Below, in pieces: positions 16,122-24,960 of a stretch of 64,000 bases of DNA. The translations under genes were made by a program, and so were the position numbers. The notes under the pieces are model-generated. The model saw nothing but the letters and a program-made list of their open reading frames with translations. It did no database searches and was not told the origin of the DNA. Source of the stretch: an uncultured Erysipelotrichaceae bacterium (lineage in GTDB: Bacteria; Bacillota_I; Bacilli_A; RF39; UBA660); NCBI GenBank assembly GCA_902793375.1, contig CADBDE010000001.1, forward strand, positions 93,807 to 157,806. The letters run 5' to 3'. Position 1 is the stretch's first letter. Every line of letters starts with the position of its first letter.

Positions 16122-18929
16122 ATGGATGAGATAATTATTAAAGGAGCAAGAGAAAATAATTTAAAAAATATTGATCTTACTTTACCAAAGAATAAACTGA
16201 TTGTAATGACTGGAGTATCAGGAAGTGGAAAATCTTCTTTAGCTTTTGATACTATTTATGCTGAAGGTCAAAGAAGATATGTTGAAAGTTTGTCTGCATA
16301 TGCTAGACAATTTTTAGGTGGTACGGAAAAACCTGATGTTGATTCTATAGAAGGATTATCACCATCAATTAGTATTGATCAAAAAACAACAAGCAATAAT
16401 CCAAGAAGTACTGTTGGTACTGTAACAGAAATATATGATTATTTTAGATTATTATATGCAAGAATTGGTATACCAATGTGTCCTAATCACAATATACCTA
16501 TTAATGGGCAAAGTGTTGAAGAAATGACTAATAAATTACTTGAGTACCCAGATGGAACAAAAATGATTATTATGTCACCAGTTGTTCATGGAGAAAAAGG
16601 TACACATAAAGAATTATTAGAAAGATTAAGGAGAGATGGGTATGCAAGAATAAGGATTAATAAAGAAGTTCATGATTTAACTGAAGATATTAATTTTGAA
16701 AAAAATATAAAAGATAATATTGATGTAATAATAGATAGATTAGTTATAAAAAATGATGTACGAGGACGATTATTTGAATCTTTAGAAAGTGCTTGTAAAC
16801 TGTCAAATGGAAAAGTAATAATTGAAATAGTAGGTGACAAAGAATTAGTTTTTTCAGAATTATATGCTTGTCCTTATTGTGAATTCTCTTTACCTGAATT
16901 GGAGCCTAGAATGTTTAGTTTTAATGCTCCATATTGTGCATGTCCTGATTGTAAAGGATTAGGTATTAAACTTTCAATCGATCCAGAACTAGTTGTACCA
17001 GACAAGGACAAGTCTTTAGAAGAAGGAGCTATAGTAACACTTGGAGATGATACAGATAACATTTATTACAAAAGACTAGAATGTATGTGTAAGCACTATA
17101 AAATAAGTACAACAAAACCATTTAAAAAACTAACAAAAAGAGAAGTAGATTTAATTTTTTATGGAAGCGATGAACCAATTAGATTTAATTTTGCGTCTCG
17201 TAGTGGAAATATTACTAATCAAGTTGATTACTATGAAGGATGTATTAATAATTTACAAAGAAGATATATGGAAACATCAAGTACATGGATTCGTGACTGG
17301 TTAGAAAATTATATGATTGAAACAGAATGCGAAACATGTCATGGAGCAAGATTAAATAATGATGCATTATCAGTATATGTTGGTGGAAAAAATATATTTG
17401 AACTTACTTCTATGAGCATAGATAAAATTTTAGAGTTCTTTAATAAATTAAAATTAAATACTGAGCAAACTGAAATAGCAGGACTTCTTATTAAAGAAAT
17501 AAAAAATAGATTAGAATTCTTGGTTAATGTTGGACTTGAGTATTTAACATTATCAAGAATGGCAGGAACATTATCTGGAGGAGAGCTACAAAGAATTAGA
17601 CTTGCTACTCAAATAGGTTCAAGATTAACTGGGGTTTTGTATGTGCTTGATGAACCAAGTATTGGACTACATCAAAGAGATAATGAAAGATTAATTAAAT
17701 CATTAAAACAAATGAGAGATCTAGGTAATACTTTAATAGTTGTTGAGCATGATACAGATACAATGTTAGCTTCAGATTATCTTGTTGATATTGGTCCTCT
17801 TGCAGGAGATGAAGGTGGTCGTGTTATTGCAGCAGGAACTCCAAAAGAAGTAATGAAGAATAATGATAGTATTACTGGAAGATATTTAAGTGGAAAAGAA
17901 AAAATAGAAGTACCTAAAACGACAAGAAAAGGAAATGGTAAATACATAGAAGTAATTGGTGCCAAAGAGAATAACTTAAAAAATATTGATGTAAAATTTC
18001 CACTTGGTACTTATACTTGTGTTACTGGAGTGTCAGGAAGTGGTAAATCAAGTTTAGTTATGAGAATACTATCTAATGCTGCTATGAAAAGTGTTTATGG
18101 CTCAAAAGTAATTGTTGGAAAACACGATAAGATAAAAGGATTAGAAAATATTGACAAGGTTGTTGAAATAACACAAAATCCAATTGGAAGAACGCCAAGA
18201 AGTAATCCTGCAACATATACTGGAGTATTTGATGATATAAGAGATTTATATACTAATACTAAAGAAGCTAAAATGTATGGTTACGAAAAAAATAGATTTT
18301 CATTTAATGTTAAAGGTGGAAGATGTGAAGCTTGCCGTGGCGATGGTGTAAAGAAAATTGAAATGCATTTTTTACCTGATGTTTACGTTCCTTGTGAAGT
18401 TTGTCATGGAACTCGTTATAATAGTGAAACATTAAGCATAAAGTATAAAGAGAAGAATATTGCAGATGTACTTGAAATGAGAGTAAGTGAAGCAATTAAA
18501 TTTTTTGAAAATGTTCCAAGAATTAAATCTAAACTTCAAGTTTTAGAAGATGTTGGAATAGGATATTTAAAACTTGGGCAAAGTGCACCTACACTTTCTG
18601 GTGGAGAAGCAAGTCGTGTTAAACTTGCAAAAGAACTACAAAAGAAAGCAACTGGAAAAACATTATTCATAATGGATGAACCTACAACAGGACTTCACTC
18701 ATATGATATTAAAAGACTTCTTGCAATTATTCAAAAAATAGTAGATAATAAAGATACAGTAATAGTTATAGAACATAATTTGGATATGATTAAATGTGCT
18801 GACTATATAATTGATATTGGACCAGAAGGAGGAGAAAAAGGTGGAGAAATAGTTGCCACTGGAACTCCAAAAGAAGTATCTAAAAACAATAATTCATACA
18901 CAGGAGCATTTTTAAAAAAAATAATTTAA
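16122..18929 (+). CDS. uvrA: Excinuclease ABC subunit A
   Basis: 935 residues, normal for UvrA. Two ABC ATPase halves: Walker A GVSGSGKSSLAFDT near the start and GVSGSGKSSLVMR near 640, signatures LSGGELQRIRLATQ and LSGGEASRVKLAKEL, Walker B VLYVLDEPSIGLHQRD and LFIMDEPTTGLHSYD. Zinc-finger cysteine pairs are present in CPYCEF ... CPDC, CETCHG and CEACRGDG ... CEVCHG. It dimerises, scans DNA and loads UvrB. RBS GAGGTGG. The next gene starts 13 bases downstream, so transcription may continue into the yvlD-lgt pair. Confidence 0.98.
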   Translation: MDEIIIKGARENNLKNIDLTLPKNKLIVMTGVSGSGKSSLAFDTIYAEGQRRYVESLSAYARQFLGGTEKPDVDSIEGLSPSISIDQKTTSNNPRSTVGTVTEIYDYFRLLYARIGIPMCPNHNIPINGQSVEEMTNKLLEYPDGTKMIIMSPVVHGEKGTHKELLERLRRDGYARIRINKEVHDLTEDINFEKNIKDNIDVIIDRLVIKNDVRGRLFESLESACKLSNGKVIIEIVGDKELVFSELYACPYCEFSLPELEPRMFSFNAPYCACPDCKGLGIKLSIDPELVVPDKDKSLEEGAIVTLGDDTDNIYYKRLECMCKHYKISTTKPFKKLTKREVDLIFYGSDEPIRFNFASRSGNITNQVDYYEGCINNLQRRYMETSSTWIRDWLENYMIETECETCHGARLNNDALSVYVGGKNIFELTSMSIDKILEFFNKLKLNTEQTEIAGLLIKEIKNRLEFLVNVGLEYLTLSRMAGTLSGGELQRIRLATQIGSRLTGVLYVLDEPSIGLHQRDNERLIKSLKQMRDLGNTLIVVEHDTDTMLASDYLVDIGPLAGDEGGRVIAAGTPKEVMKNNDSITGRYLSGKEKIEVPKTTRKGNGKYIEVIGAKENNLKNIDVKFPLGTYTCVTGVSGSGKSSLVMRILSNAAMKSVYGSKVIVGKHDKIKGLENIDKVVEITQNPIGRTPRSNPATYTGVFDDIRDLYTNTKEAKMYGYEKNRFSFNVKGGRCEACRGDGVKKIEMHFLPDVYVPCEVCHGTRYNSETLSIKYKEKNIADVLEMRVSEAIKFFENVPRIKSKLQVLEDVGIGYLKLGQSAPTLSGGEASRVKLAKELQKKATGKTLFIMDEPTTGLHSYDIKRLLAIIQKIVDNKDTVIVIEHNLDMIKCADYIIDIGPEGGEKGGEIVATGTPKEVSKNNNSYTGAFLKKII

Positions 18930-18942
18930 TAGGAGGTATTCT

Positions 18943-19353
18943 ATGAAAGTGGTTACTAAGGGAAGATTGAATCTTTTGTTAGAATTTATTTTATATTCTG
19001 TTTTATATACAGGAGTATTTTTACTAGTAGAAATACCATTTAAAAGTTTTGAAATTAATAGTAATTATCCAGTTTTAATTGCATTCTTAGCAATAGTAGT
19101 AATATATGTTTTAGAAAAAGTATTAAAACCTATTCTTGTTACAATATTTACTCCTATAACAGGTCTTACTTTTGGCTTATTCTATTTTGTTATAAATGCA
19201 TTTATGCTTAAATTAACTGATTGGATTTTAGGACCAAGACTTAATTTTACAGATATATGGATTTTATTCTTCATATCAATTGTATTAGCTGGTTTAAACC
19301 TATTAATTGAAAAAATAATAATTGAACCAATTATTAGAAAGGCGAATAAATAA
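18943..19353 (+). CDS. YvlD-like four-helix membrane protein
   Basis: 136 residues with four hydrophobic segments (about 10-28, 41-60, 67-92, 105-124). The segment VLEKVLKPILVTIFTPITGLTFGLFYFVINAFMLKLTDWI, given here as a whole only to locate the family core around residues 60-98, is the pattern of phage holin superfamily IV / YvlD proteins; KPIL, PIT-GL and INA are the key parts. In Bacillus subtilis yvlD lies near lgt, as here. RBS AGGAGG. The stop codon shares a base with the lgt start. Function unproven, probably envelope related. Confidence 0.8.
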   Translation: MKVVTKGRLNLLLEFILYSVLYTGVFLLVEIPFKSFEINSNYPVLIAFLAIVVIYVLEKVLKPILVTIFTPITGLTFGLFYFVINAFMLKLTDWILGPRLNFTDIWILFFISIVLAGLNLLIEKIIIEPIIRKANK

Positions 19354-20528
19354 TGAATAGGGTTGCGTTAGATCTAGGTGTAATTCAAATATATTGGTAT
19401 TCTATTTGTATTTTAGTTGGAATGACGCTTGGTATGTTTTTAGTTTATAAAGAAACATTAAAAAAACATATTAGTGAAAACTTGATTACAAATTTAATAT
19501 TCTATACAATAATTGTTTCAATTATTGGTGCTAGAGTTTATTATGTAATTTTTGACTGGGGATATTATTCTAAAAATCCAATAGAAATGTTGGAAATTTG
19601 GAATGGTGGACTAGCAATTCATGGTGCAATTATATTTGGTGGATTATTCCTAATATATTATACAAAAGAGCATAAAATGGATACTCTAAAAATACTTGAT
19701 ATATGTTCAGTTGGATTGATTATAGGACAAGCTATTGGTAGATGGGGAAATTTCTTTAATCAGGAAGTATATGGTGGTGTAGTAAGCCGTGAGTTTTTAA
19801 AGGGATTCTTTTTACCTGATTTTATTGTAGAAGGTATGAAAGTTGGTGGAGAATATCACCAACCATTATTCTTATATGAATCACTATGGTGTATTCTTGG
19901 GTTTGTAATTCTTTTGTTCATTAGAAAAAGAAAATATATAAAAACAGGACAAATATTTGGTATTTATTGTATGTGGTATTCAGTTGGTAGATTTTTCTTA
20001 GAAGGTATGAGGGACGAAAAATACAATTTAATGCTTGGATCTATGAAAGCAGCTCAAATTGTTTCTATTGGAATGTTTGTAGTAGGTTTATTCTTCTTTA
20101 TAAGAAGATTTAAAACTTCAAGATTTGAGTTTTTATATAATGACGAAGGAATAGAAGTTGCTTTAACAAATGATGATTCAAAACAAAAATCATTCTTTGA
20201 TAAAAAACAAACAAAAACCATTGATAAAAAAGAGGATAGCAGAAAAATGAATTTTTCAGTTTCGCCTCAAATATATGAACAAAAAACAAACTTAAATAAT
20301 GAACAACAAAAGAAAAAAGAATCGTTTTTTAATCAACCACCAGTACAACAAAATATAAATACTAATCCACAACAAGTCCCTTTTGCTAATCAGAATTCAA
20401 ATCAAGATAATAGTCAAAATAATAGTTTTCCACAACTTCAATCAAATGGCCCAGTATTAAATAATCAAATATTCACTGGACAAAATAATAATCAGAATAA
20501 TAATCAAAATAATACTTTTATACGTTAA
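19353..20528 (+). CDS. lgt: Prolipoprotein diacylglyceryl transferase with Asn/Gln-rich tail
   Basis: 391 residues. About 1-255 is a full Lgt: seven helices with conserved IGARVYYV, GGLAIHGAIIFGG, GRWGNFFNQEVYGG (the phosphatidylglycerol-binding signature), LYESLWC and GRFFLEGMRDEK. The enzyme transfers diacylglycerol to the lipobox cysteine of prolipoproteins at the membrane; several lipoproteins are encoded in this window. The remaining 135 residues are a low-complexity cytosolic tail with runs of N and Q (NNQNNNQNNT at the end), absent from usual Lgt of 260-280 residues. The final codons also form the stem of the terminator. Confidence 0.95.
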   Translation: MNRVALDLGVIQIYWYSICILVGMTLGMFLVYKETLKKHISENLITNLIFYTIIVSIIGARVYYVIFDWGYYSKNPIEMLEIWNGGLAIHGAIIFGGLFLIYYTKEHKMDTLKILDICSVGLIIGQAIGRWGNFFNQEVYGGVVSREFLKGFFLPDFIVEGMKVGGEYHQPLFLYESLWCILGFVILLFIRKRKYIKTGQIFGIYCMWYSVGRFFLEGMRDEKYNLMLGSMKAAQIVSIGMFVVGLFFFIRRFKTSRFEFLYNDEGIEVALTNDDSKQKSFFDKKQTKTIDKKEDSRKMNFSVSPQIYEQKTNLNNEQQKKKESFFNQPPVQQNINTNPQQVPFANQNSNQDNSQNNSFPQLQSNGPVLNNQIFTGQNNNQNNNQNNTFIR

Positions 20529-20544
20529 AAGTATTATTTTTTTT
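20506..20544 (+). terminator. Terminator overlapping the end of lgt
   Basis: AAAATAATACTTTTA (20506-20520), short loop, TAAAAGTATTATTTT and further T. The 14-15 bp stem begins inside the lgt coding region. Confidence 0.9.
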
Positions 20545-20592
20545 AATATATTTATGGTATATTAATTATAGTTATTATAGATGAGGTATATT

Positions 20593-21102
20593 ATGAATGA
20601 AGATGAAATGTTAATTGGGAAATTTAGTAATATCTTTATAAAATTAATAGTTGGTATTATGTCTAATGATTTAAAAGATATTAAGCATTATTTATCTTCT
20701 GATTTGATAAATAGATATCAATCTATGATTGATAATAATATTGCTAATCATGAAATAAGATGTTTAGATGAACCAAATGTGAAACAAATTAATATTGAAA
20801 AAAGAGAAAATGAAGATGATTTTGAAGTAATACATATTAATTTAGTTTCTAGATATATGGACTACTATATTGATTCAGATACTATGGAGTATAAAAGGGG
20901 TAACAATTCTTCAAGAGTGGAGATATCTCATGATTTAATTTTTAAGAAAAGAATAGATGCTTTAAATAACAATAATGTAATTAAATGTCCTAGTTGTGGT
21001 TCTAATTTAGATCCAAATAATAGTGGATATTGTAATTATTGTGGTGTTATAAATAGTGCAGAAAAATACGATTATGTACTTTATGAGGTAACTAATTTAT
21101 GA
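20593..21102 (+). CDS. Tim44-like domain protein with C-terminal zinc ribbon
   Basis: 169 residues from ATG 20593; GAGGT at 20583-20587 is its ribosome site, so an upstream ATG at 20581 is not used. Residues about 10-130 (KLIVGIMSNDLKDIKHYLSSDLINRYQ ... EVIHINLVSRYMDYYID) resemble the NTF2-like Tim44/TraQ-type domain of bacterial Tim44-like proteins. It ends with a rubredoxin-type zinc ribbon, CPSCGSN ... CNYCG, at about 140-160. No membrane segment. It overlaps the next gene (ATGA) which repeats the same two domains, so the pair probably works together. Confidence 0.78.
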   Translation: MNEDEMLIGKFSNIFIKLIVGIMSNDLKDIKHYLSSDLINRYQSMIDNNIANHEIRCLDEPNVKQINIEKRENEDDFEVIHINLVSRYMDYYIDSDTMEYKRGNNSSRVEISHDLIFKKRIDALNNNNVIKCPSCGSNLDPNNSGYCNYCGVINSAEKYDYVLYEVTNL

Positions 21103-22475
21103 GTAAAAAGAATAAAATATTAATATCATTATTTATTACAGTAATTGTTCTACTTGCCATATCATTTTTCTTTCCAATTAATAAAAATTATTTGAAAACT
21201 GATAGTGGATTTGATTCAAGTTGGGATAGTAGTGATTCTTGGGATTCAGGAAGTTCGTGGGATTCAGGAAGTTCATGGGATTCAGGAAGTTCATGGGATT
21301 CGGGAAGTTCATGGGGTTCAGGGGGTTCAGGTGATGGATCAAGTTTAGGACAAACTGAAATTGCAATTATTTTTTTATTTATTTTTATTTTTATATTGAT
21401 TTCTAGTAGTAAATCATCACTAAGTAAAAATGTTGTAGAAGATTATGATCTTGAAAATATAAAACGACAACTAATGGCAGATGATTATAAAGATTTATTG
21501 TTAAAAAATAATATTACAAAAATAGAAATAGTTGATTCTGTTAAGAATATAATTAAAAAAATTGAAATGGCATATTCAAATAAAGATTTAAGTTCAGTTG
21601 TTGGATTAGTATCTGATAAAGTAATTAAAGAATATCAAAATAAAATAGATAATTTAAATGAAAAAAAATTATTTATTAATTCACTAAACACAAAAGACAC
21701 ATTTATATATTCGGTTAATGACATAGATGGCAGTTTAGTTATTTCAATGGATTTAATATTAGAAATGATGTGTGTTGTTAAAAATGAAAATGATATTGTT
21801 AATGAAGACGAATATGTTTCAAAACTTTATAGATATGTATTAGAAGTTAACTACTTTGGTAATTATTATCTTCAAGATATTAAAGAAGTAAAAGAGATAG
21901 ATAAATTAGATTATGAAGCATATTCAGTTATAAAAAGAAATCATATAGAAGATAAATTAAATGATTTAGGTTTATCTAAAGTAACTGTTTTGGATCAAGC
22001 ATATATCATATATATTAAAGTACAACAAGCATGGATGAATGATAAACTAGAAGATGTAAAAGACATTATTTCTAGCGAAATGTATAATACTTATAGTGCA
22101 CAACTTTCTACATTAAGAGTTAAAAAGCAACAAAATATTATGGATAGTTTTGTATATATAGATGGATTTATTACTTCAATTAGTTCGTATAATAATTGTA
22201 CTTATATTAGATTATTATTATGTGTCAAATGTAGAGATTATTTAATTAATAAAGAAACGGGAAAAGTAATAAGAGGTAATTCTTCCAAAATTAATATATA
22301 TAGATATTCATTAACATTTATGGTAAGTAAAAATACTATTGATAAATGTCCAAGTTGTGGTGCAAAATTACCAGAACATGGTTCAAGTGTTAAATGTGAA
22401 TATTGTGGTAGTGATATAAATAGATATAGTAAAAATATGGTTTTAACAGATAAAAAGATGATAAGTCAACAATAA
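21099..22475 (+). CDS. Membrane Tim44-like protein with SWDSGS repeats and zinc ribbon
   Basis: 458 residues. One helix at about 5-27 (ILISLFITVIVLLAISFFF), then an outside loop made of tandem SWDSGS hexapeptides (about 46-85), a second helix (about 90-108), then two cytoplasmic Tim44-like domains (about 140-290 and 300-415) and a terminal zinc ribbon CPSCGAK ... CEYCG. The repeats are encoded by a nearly perfect 18-bp tandem repeat and could vary in number by slippage. The overlap with the preceding soluble Tim44-like gene suggests a complex. Role unknown. Confidence 0.78.
   Translation: MSKKNKILISLFITVIVLLAISFFFPINKNYLKTDSGFDSSWDSSDSWDSGSSWDSGSSWDSGSSWDSGSSWGSGGSGDGSSLGQTEIAIIFLFIFIFILISSSKSSLSKNVVEDYDLENIKRQLMADDYKDLLLKNNITKIEIVDSVKNIIKKIEMAYSNKDLSSVVGLVSDKVIKEYQNKIDNLNEKKLFINSLNTKDTFIYSVNDIDGSLVISMDLILEMMCVVKNENDIVNEDEYVSKLYRYVLEVNYFGNYYLQDIKEVKEIDKLDYEAYSVIKRNHIEDKLNDLGLSKVTVLDQAYIIYIKVQQAWMNDKLEDVKDIISSEMYNTYSAQLSTLRVKKQQNIMDSFVYIDGFITSISSYNNCTYIRLLLCVKCRDYLINKETGKVIRGNSSKINIYRYSLTFMVSKNTIDKCPSCGAKLPEHGSSVKCEYCGSDINRYSKNMVLTDKKMISQQ
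21240..21311 (+). repeat. 18-bp tandem repeat, four copies, coding SWDSGS
   Basis: Unit TGGGATTCAGGAAGTTCA repeated four times with single-base differences (TTCG in copy 1, TTCG/GGG at the end of the array). A fifth degenerate unit follows at 21312. Confidence 0.9.
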
Positions 22476-22521
22476 AAGTGGAATTTTTATTGACTACTTC
22501 AATTTTTATTCTACTTTTTTT
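22475..22521 (+). terminator. Long stem terminator before secE
   Basis: AAAGTGGAAT pairs with ATTCTACTTT (one G-U), an inner ATTGA/TCAAT helix lies within the loop, and seven T follow. Confidence 0.75.
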
Positions 22522-22585
22522 GTTTAATAATATTTTTAATCTACTATTACAAAATCTTCCTAATACTTGATATTATAATAATTAA

Positions 22586-22614
22586 TTGACATTTAAATGA
22601 TTTTGTGTTAATTT
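22586..22614 (+). promoter_or_regulatory. Promoter of secE-nusG
   Basis: Consensus TTGACA (22586-22591), 17-base spacer, extended -10 TGT-TAATTT (22606-22614). The transcript then has AACAC-GAAAAG-GTGTT (22620-22636), a weak hairpin, before the secE ribosome site. Confidence 0.65.
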
Positions 22615-22666
22615 ATATGTAACACGAAAAGGTGTTTTTATTTTGGTTAAATAAGGTGGGGAGAAA

Positions 22667-23008
22667 ATGGCTCTAAAAGCAAAAAAAATTGTTGAAGAAA
22701 AAGACAAAGATCTACTTAAAGAAATAGAAGAAGTTTCTAAAGAAGTAGAGAAAAAAGAAAAGAAAAAAGAAAAGAAAAAAGACGATAAGAAAGATAACAA
22801 GAAAGACAATAAGAAAAAAGAAGAAAAAAAGACTGAAGTAAAAAAAGAATCATGGTGGCATGGAGTTAAGTCAGAATTTAAGAAAGTTAGATGGCCAAGT
22901 AAAAAAGAAATGATAAAATATTCTATTGCAACAATATGTTTTATTATTTTCTTTGCATTCTTTTTCTGGATAATAGAAATGATTGCTTACTTGATTAAGA
23001 CTATGTAG
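22667..23008 (+). CDS. secE: Preprotein translocase subunit SecE with long basic/acidic N-terminus
   Basis: 113 residues. The C-terminal 55 are a standard single-helix SecE (GVKSEFKKVRWPSKKEMIKY followed by the helix IATICFIIFFAFFFWIIEMIAYLI). The first 58 residues are almost only K, E and D, a cytosolic extension longer than the 60-residue SecE of Bacillus. RBS GGTGGGGAG precedes ATG. The nusG start follows ten bases after the stop; secE-nusG is the classical order. SecE clamps SecY in the membrane. Confidence 0.95.
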   Translation: MALKAKKIVEEKDKDLLKEIEEVSKEVEKKEKKKEKKKDDKKDNKKDNKKKEEKKTEVKKESWWHGVKSEFKKVRWPSKKEMIKYSIATICFIIFFAFFFWIIEMIAYLIKTM

Positions 23009-23018
23009 AGGTGAAGTT

Positions 23019-23558
23019 ATGGAAAAACAATGGTATGTAGTTAATACTTATTCTGGACATGAAAATAAGGTTAAAGAAAAGCTTGAAATGCGTGCTGAAT
23101 CAATGGACATGAAAGATTATATTTTTAGAGTAGTAATACCTGAACAAAAAGTAATCGAAGAAAAAGATGGACAAACTAAGGAAAAAGTTAAGAAAATGTT
23201 TCCTGGTTATGTTTTAGTTGAAATGGTTATGAGTGATGAAGCATGGTTTGTAGTTAGAAATACTCCTGGTGTAACTGGATTTATTGGATCTAGTGGTAAA
23301 GGAGCAAAACCAACTCCACTTCAACCATATGAAGTTGACAATATCTTAAGAAATATGGGTATTAGTAGACTTGACGTTGATAAAGAATTAGAAGTAGGTG
23401 CTAAAGTTAAGATTATTGCTGGAGCATTTGCTGGAATGTATGGTACTATCGATTCAATCGATTTACCAAACCAAAAATTGGAATTAAATGTAGACTTATT
23501 TGGTCAAGAAACTGCTGTTGAAGTAGAATTATCTCAAATTGAGATTGCAAAAGACTAA
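23019..23558 (+). CDS. nusG: Transcription termination/antitermination factor NusG
   Basis: 179 residues. The NGN domain (1-115) starts WYVVNTYSGHENKVKE and contains FPGYVLVEMVM and RNTPGVTGFIGS; the KOW domain (about 125-179) contains VKIIAGAFAGMYGTIDS. It binds RNA polymerase and modulates pausing and termination and couples to the ribosome. RBS AGAGGTGAAG. A separate promoter for rplK lies just after its stop. Confidence 0.98.
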   Translation: MEKQWYVVNTYSGHENKVKEKLEMRAESMDMKDYIFRVVIPEQKVIEEKDGQTKEKVKKMFPGYVLVEMVMSDEAWFVVRNTPGVTGFIGSSGKGAKPTPLQPYEVDNILRNMGISRLDVDKELEVGAKVKIIAGAFAGMYGTIDSIDLPNQKLELNVDLFGQETAVEVELSQIEIAKD

Positions 23559-23564
23559 AAACTC

Positions 23565-23593
23565 TTGCAAAATGACTAAATAAATGATATAAC
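23565..23593 (+). promoter_or_regulatory. Promoter of rplK
   Basis: TTGCAA (23565-23570), exactly 17 bases, TATAAC (23588-23593). It leaves a leader of about 115 bases before the rplK start. Confidence 0.75.
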
Positions 23594-23623
23594 AATATCG
23601 CTATATTTAATTATATAGATTAA

Positions 23624-23690
23624 TTAGTGGGAAGCGAAAAAGCATGTAAATGCAAAAAAGAGTGATAAGCTATTTGGACCACTCGCGAAA
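23624..23690 (+). promoter_or_regulatory. Putative L1-binding leader upstream of rplK
   Basis: An outer helix AGTGG (23626-23630)/CCACT (23679-23683) encloses GAAGC, a small hairpin GCAT-GTAA-ATGC (23642-23653) and GTGATAAGC (23662-23670). The closing helix next to GGAAG and the GAUNAGC segment recall the L1 site of 23S rRNA and the L1 autoregulatory sites known before rplK/rplA. The reading as an L1 site is inference. Confidence 0.6.
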
Positions 23691-23716
23691 ACTAAAAAAT
23701 ATAGGAGGTGTTTTTC

Positions 23717-24142
23717 GTGGCAAAGGAAGTTGTAAAAAAAGTTAAGTTGCAAATTCAAGCAGGAAGAGCTACACCAGCTCCACCAGTTGGAACTGTTTTA
23801 GGACCTGCAGGAATTAATCTACAAGATTTCTGTACAAAATATAATGATGCAACTAAAGATAAAATGGGAGATGTATTACCAGTTGAAATTTCAATTTATG
23901 ATGATAGAAGTTTTGATTTCGTAGTAAAAACTCCACCAACACCATTCTTAGTAAAGAAATTTGCTAAGATTCAAAAAGGATCTACAAAAGGTAAGAACGA
24001 AACAGTTGGTTCTATTACTAAAGATCAATTAAAAGAAATTGCTGAAATTAAGTTACCTGACTTAAACTGTTATACAGTTGAAGAAGCTATGAAAATAGTT
24101 GAAGGTACTGCCCGTAACATGGGTGTTACTATAAAAGAATAG
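23717..24142 (+). CDS. rplK: Large ribosomal subunit protein L11
   Basis: 141 residues from GTG 23717; AGGAGGTG at 23703-23710 is its ribosome site, so the GTG inside it at 23708 is not used. Standard L11: VKLQIQAGRATPAPPVGTVLGPAGINLQDFC, described here only as residues 9-39, the flexible proline-rich N-domain start, and the C-domain ending NMGVTIKE. L11 forms the GTPase centre with 23S rRNA and is needed for the stringent response. Confidence 0.98.
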   Translation: MAKEVVKKVKLQIQAGRATPAPPVGTVLGPAGINLQDFCTKYNDATKDKMGDVLPVEISIYDDRSFDFVVKTPPTPFLVKKFAKIQKGSTKGKNETVGSITKDQLKEIAEIKLPDLNCYTVEEAMKIVEGTARNMGVTIKE

Positions 24143-24170
24143 TAAATAATTGACATATAGGTTTATACCT

Positions 24171-24226
24171 GTGTGGAAGGAATTTGATGAGCAATCATCG
24201 TTCGCTTTTGTCCGCTAGACCACATA
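24171..24226 (+). promoter_or_regulatory. Putative L1-binding leader upstream of rplA
   Basis: Outer helix TGTGG (24172-24176)/CCACA (24220-24224) encloses AAGG, a hairpin GATGA-GCAA-TCATC (24186-24199) with a GNRA loop, and GCTAGA. It shares the outer helix, the purine-rich 5' strand and the GAUGAGC segment with the element before rplK. It ends nine bases before the rplA ribosome site, a good place for translational repression by L1. Confidence 0.6.
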
Positions 24227-24239
24227 AGGAGGAAAAGTA

Positions 24240-24938
24240 ATGAAAAAAAGAGGAAAGAAATATGTAGAAGCTTTAAATAAAATTGAAAAAGGTAAAGCTT
24301 ATACTAAAGAAGAAGCTGTTAAACTTGCAAAAGAAACATCAGTTAGTAAGTTTGTTGCATCAGTTGAATTAGCAGTAAGATTAAATCTTGATACTAAAAA
24401 AGCTGATCAACAATTAAGAGGTGCTATAGTACTTCCAAATGGAACTGGTAAGAGTAAGAAAGTATTAGTTATTGCTAAAGGAGAAAATGCTACTAAAGCA
24501 AAAAATGCTGGAGCTGACTTCGTTGGAGATACTGATATGTTAGAAAAAATCGAAAAAGAAAACTGGTTTGGGTTTGATGTAATGATAGCAACACCTGACA
24601 TGATGCCACTTTTAGGTAAGTTAGGAAAAGTTTTAGGACCAAAAGGATTAATGCCAAACCCTAAAACTGGAACAGTTACTACAGATGTAGAAAAAGCAGT
24701 TAATGATGTTAAAGCTGGACGTGTTGAATATAGAACAGACAGTTTTGGAAACATTCATGGAATTATTGGTAACACTGATTTTACTGAACAACAATTACTT
24801 GAAAACTTAGATGCTTTCATGGCAGTAATTGTTAAAGCAAAACCTGCTACAGTAAAAGGTGATTACATTAAAAACATAGCTATCGCTACTACTATGGGTC
24901 CTGGAATTAAAATAATTACAAATTCTTTTGACATTTAG
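24240..24938 (+). CDS. rplA: Large ribosomal subunit protein L1
   Basis: 232 residues, full length. Starts [21 protein letters not shown] and includes [10 protein letters not shown] and the [15 protein letters not shown] segment. L1 forms the mobile L1 stalk next to the E site and typically represses its own operon by binding the leader mRNA. RBS AAGGAGG. The -35 box of the rplJ promoter lies in its last codons. Confidence 0.98.
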   Translation: MKKRGKKYVEALNKIEKGKAYTKEEAVKLAKETSVSKFVASVELAVRLNLDTKKADQQLRGAIVLPNGTGKSKKVLVIAKGENATKAKNAGADFVGDTDMLEKIEKENWFGFDVMIATPDMMPLLGKLGKVLGPKGLMPNPKTGTVTTDVEKAVNDVKAGRVEYRTDSFGNIHGIIGNTDFTEQQLLENLDAFMAVIVKAKPATVKGDYIKNIAIATTMGPGIKIITNSFDI

Positions 24939-24956
24939 TAGAAGTTGATATATAAT
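24928..24956 (+). promoter_or_regulatory. Consensus promoter of rplJ-rplL
   Basis: TTGACA (24928-24933), 17-base spacer, TATAAT (24951-24956): a perfect match to the housekeeping consensus. The -35 overlaps the end of rplA. Confidence 0.92.
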
Positions 24957-24960
24957 ACAA

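Noticed and set aside
24150..24178. TTGACA at 24150-24155 as a promoter for rplA
   Set aside because: No -10-like sequence at 16-18 bases; the region there is the L1-like leader helix.
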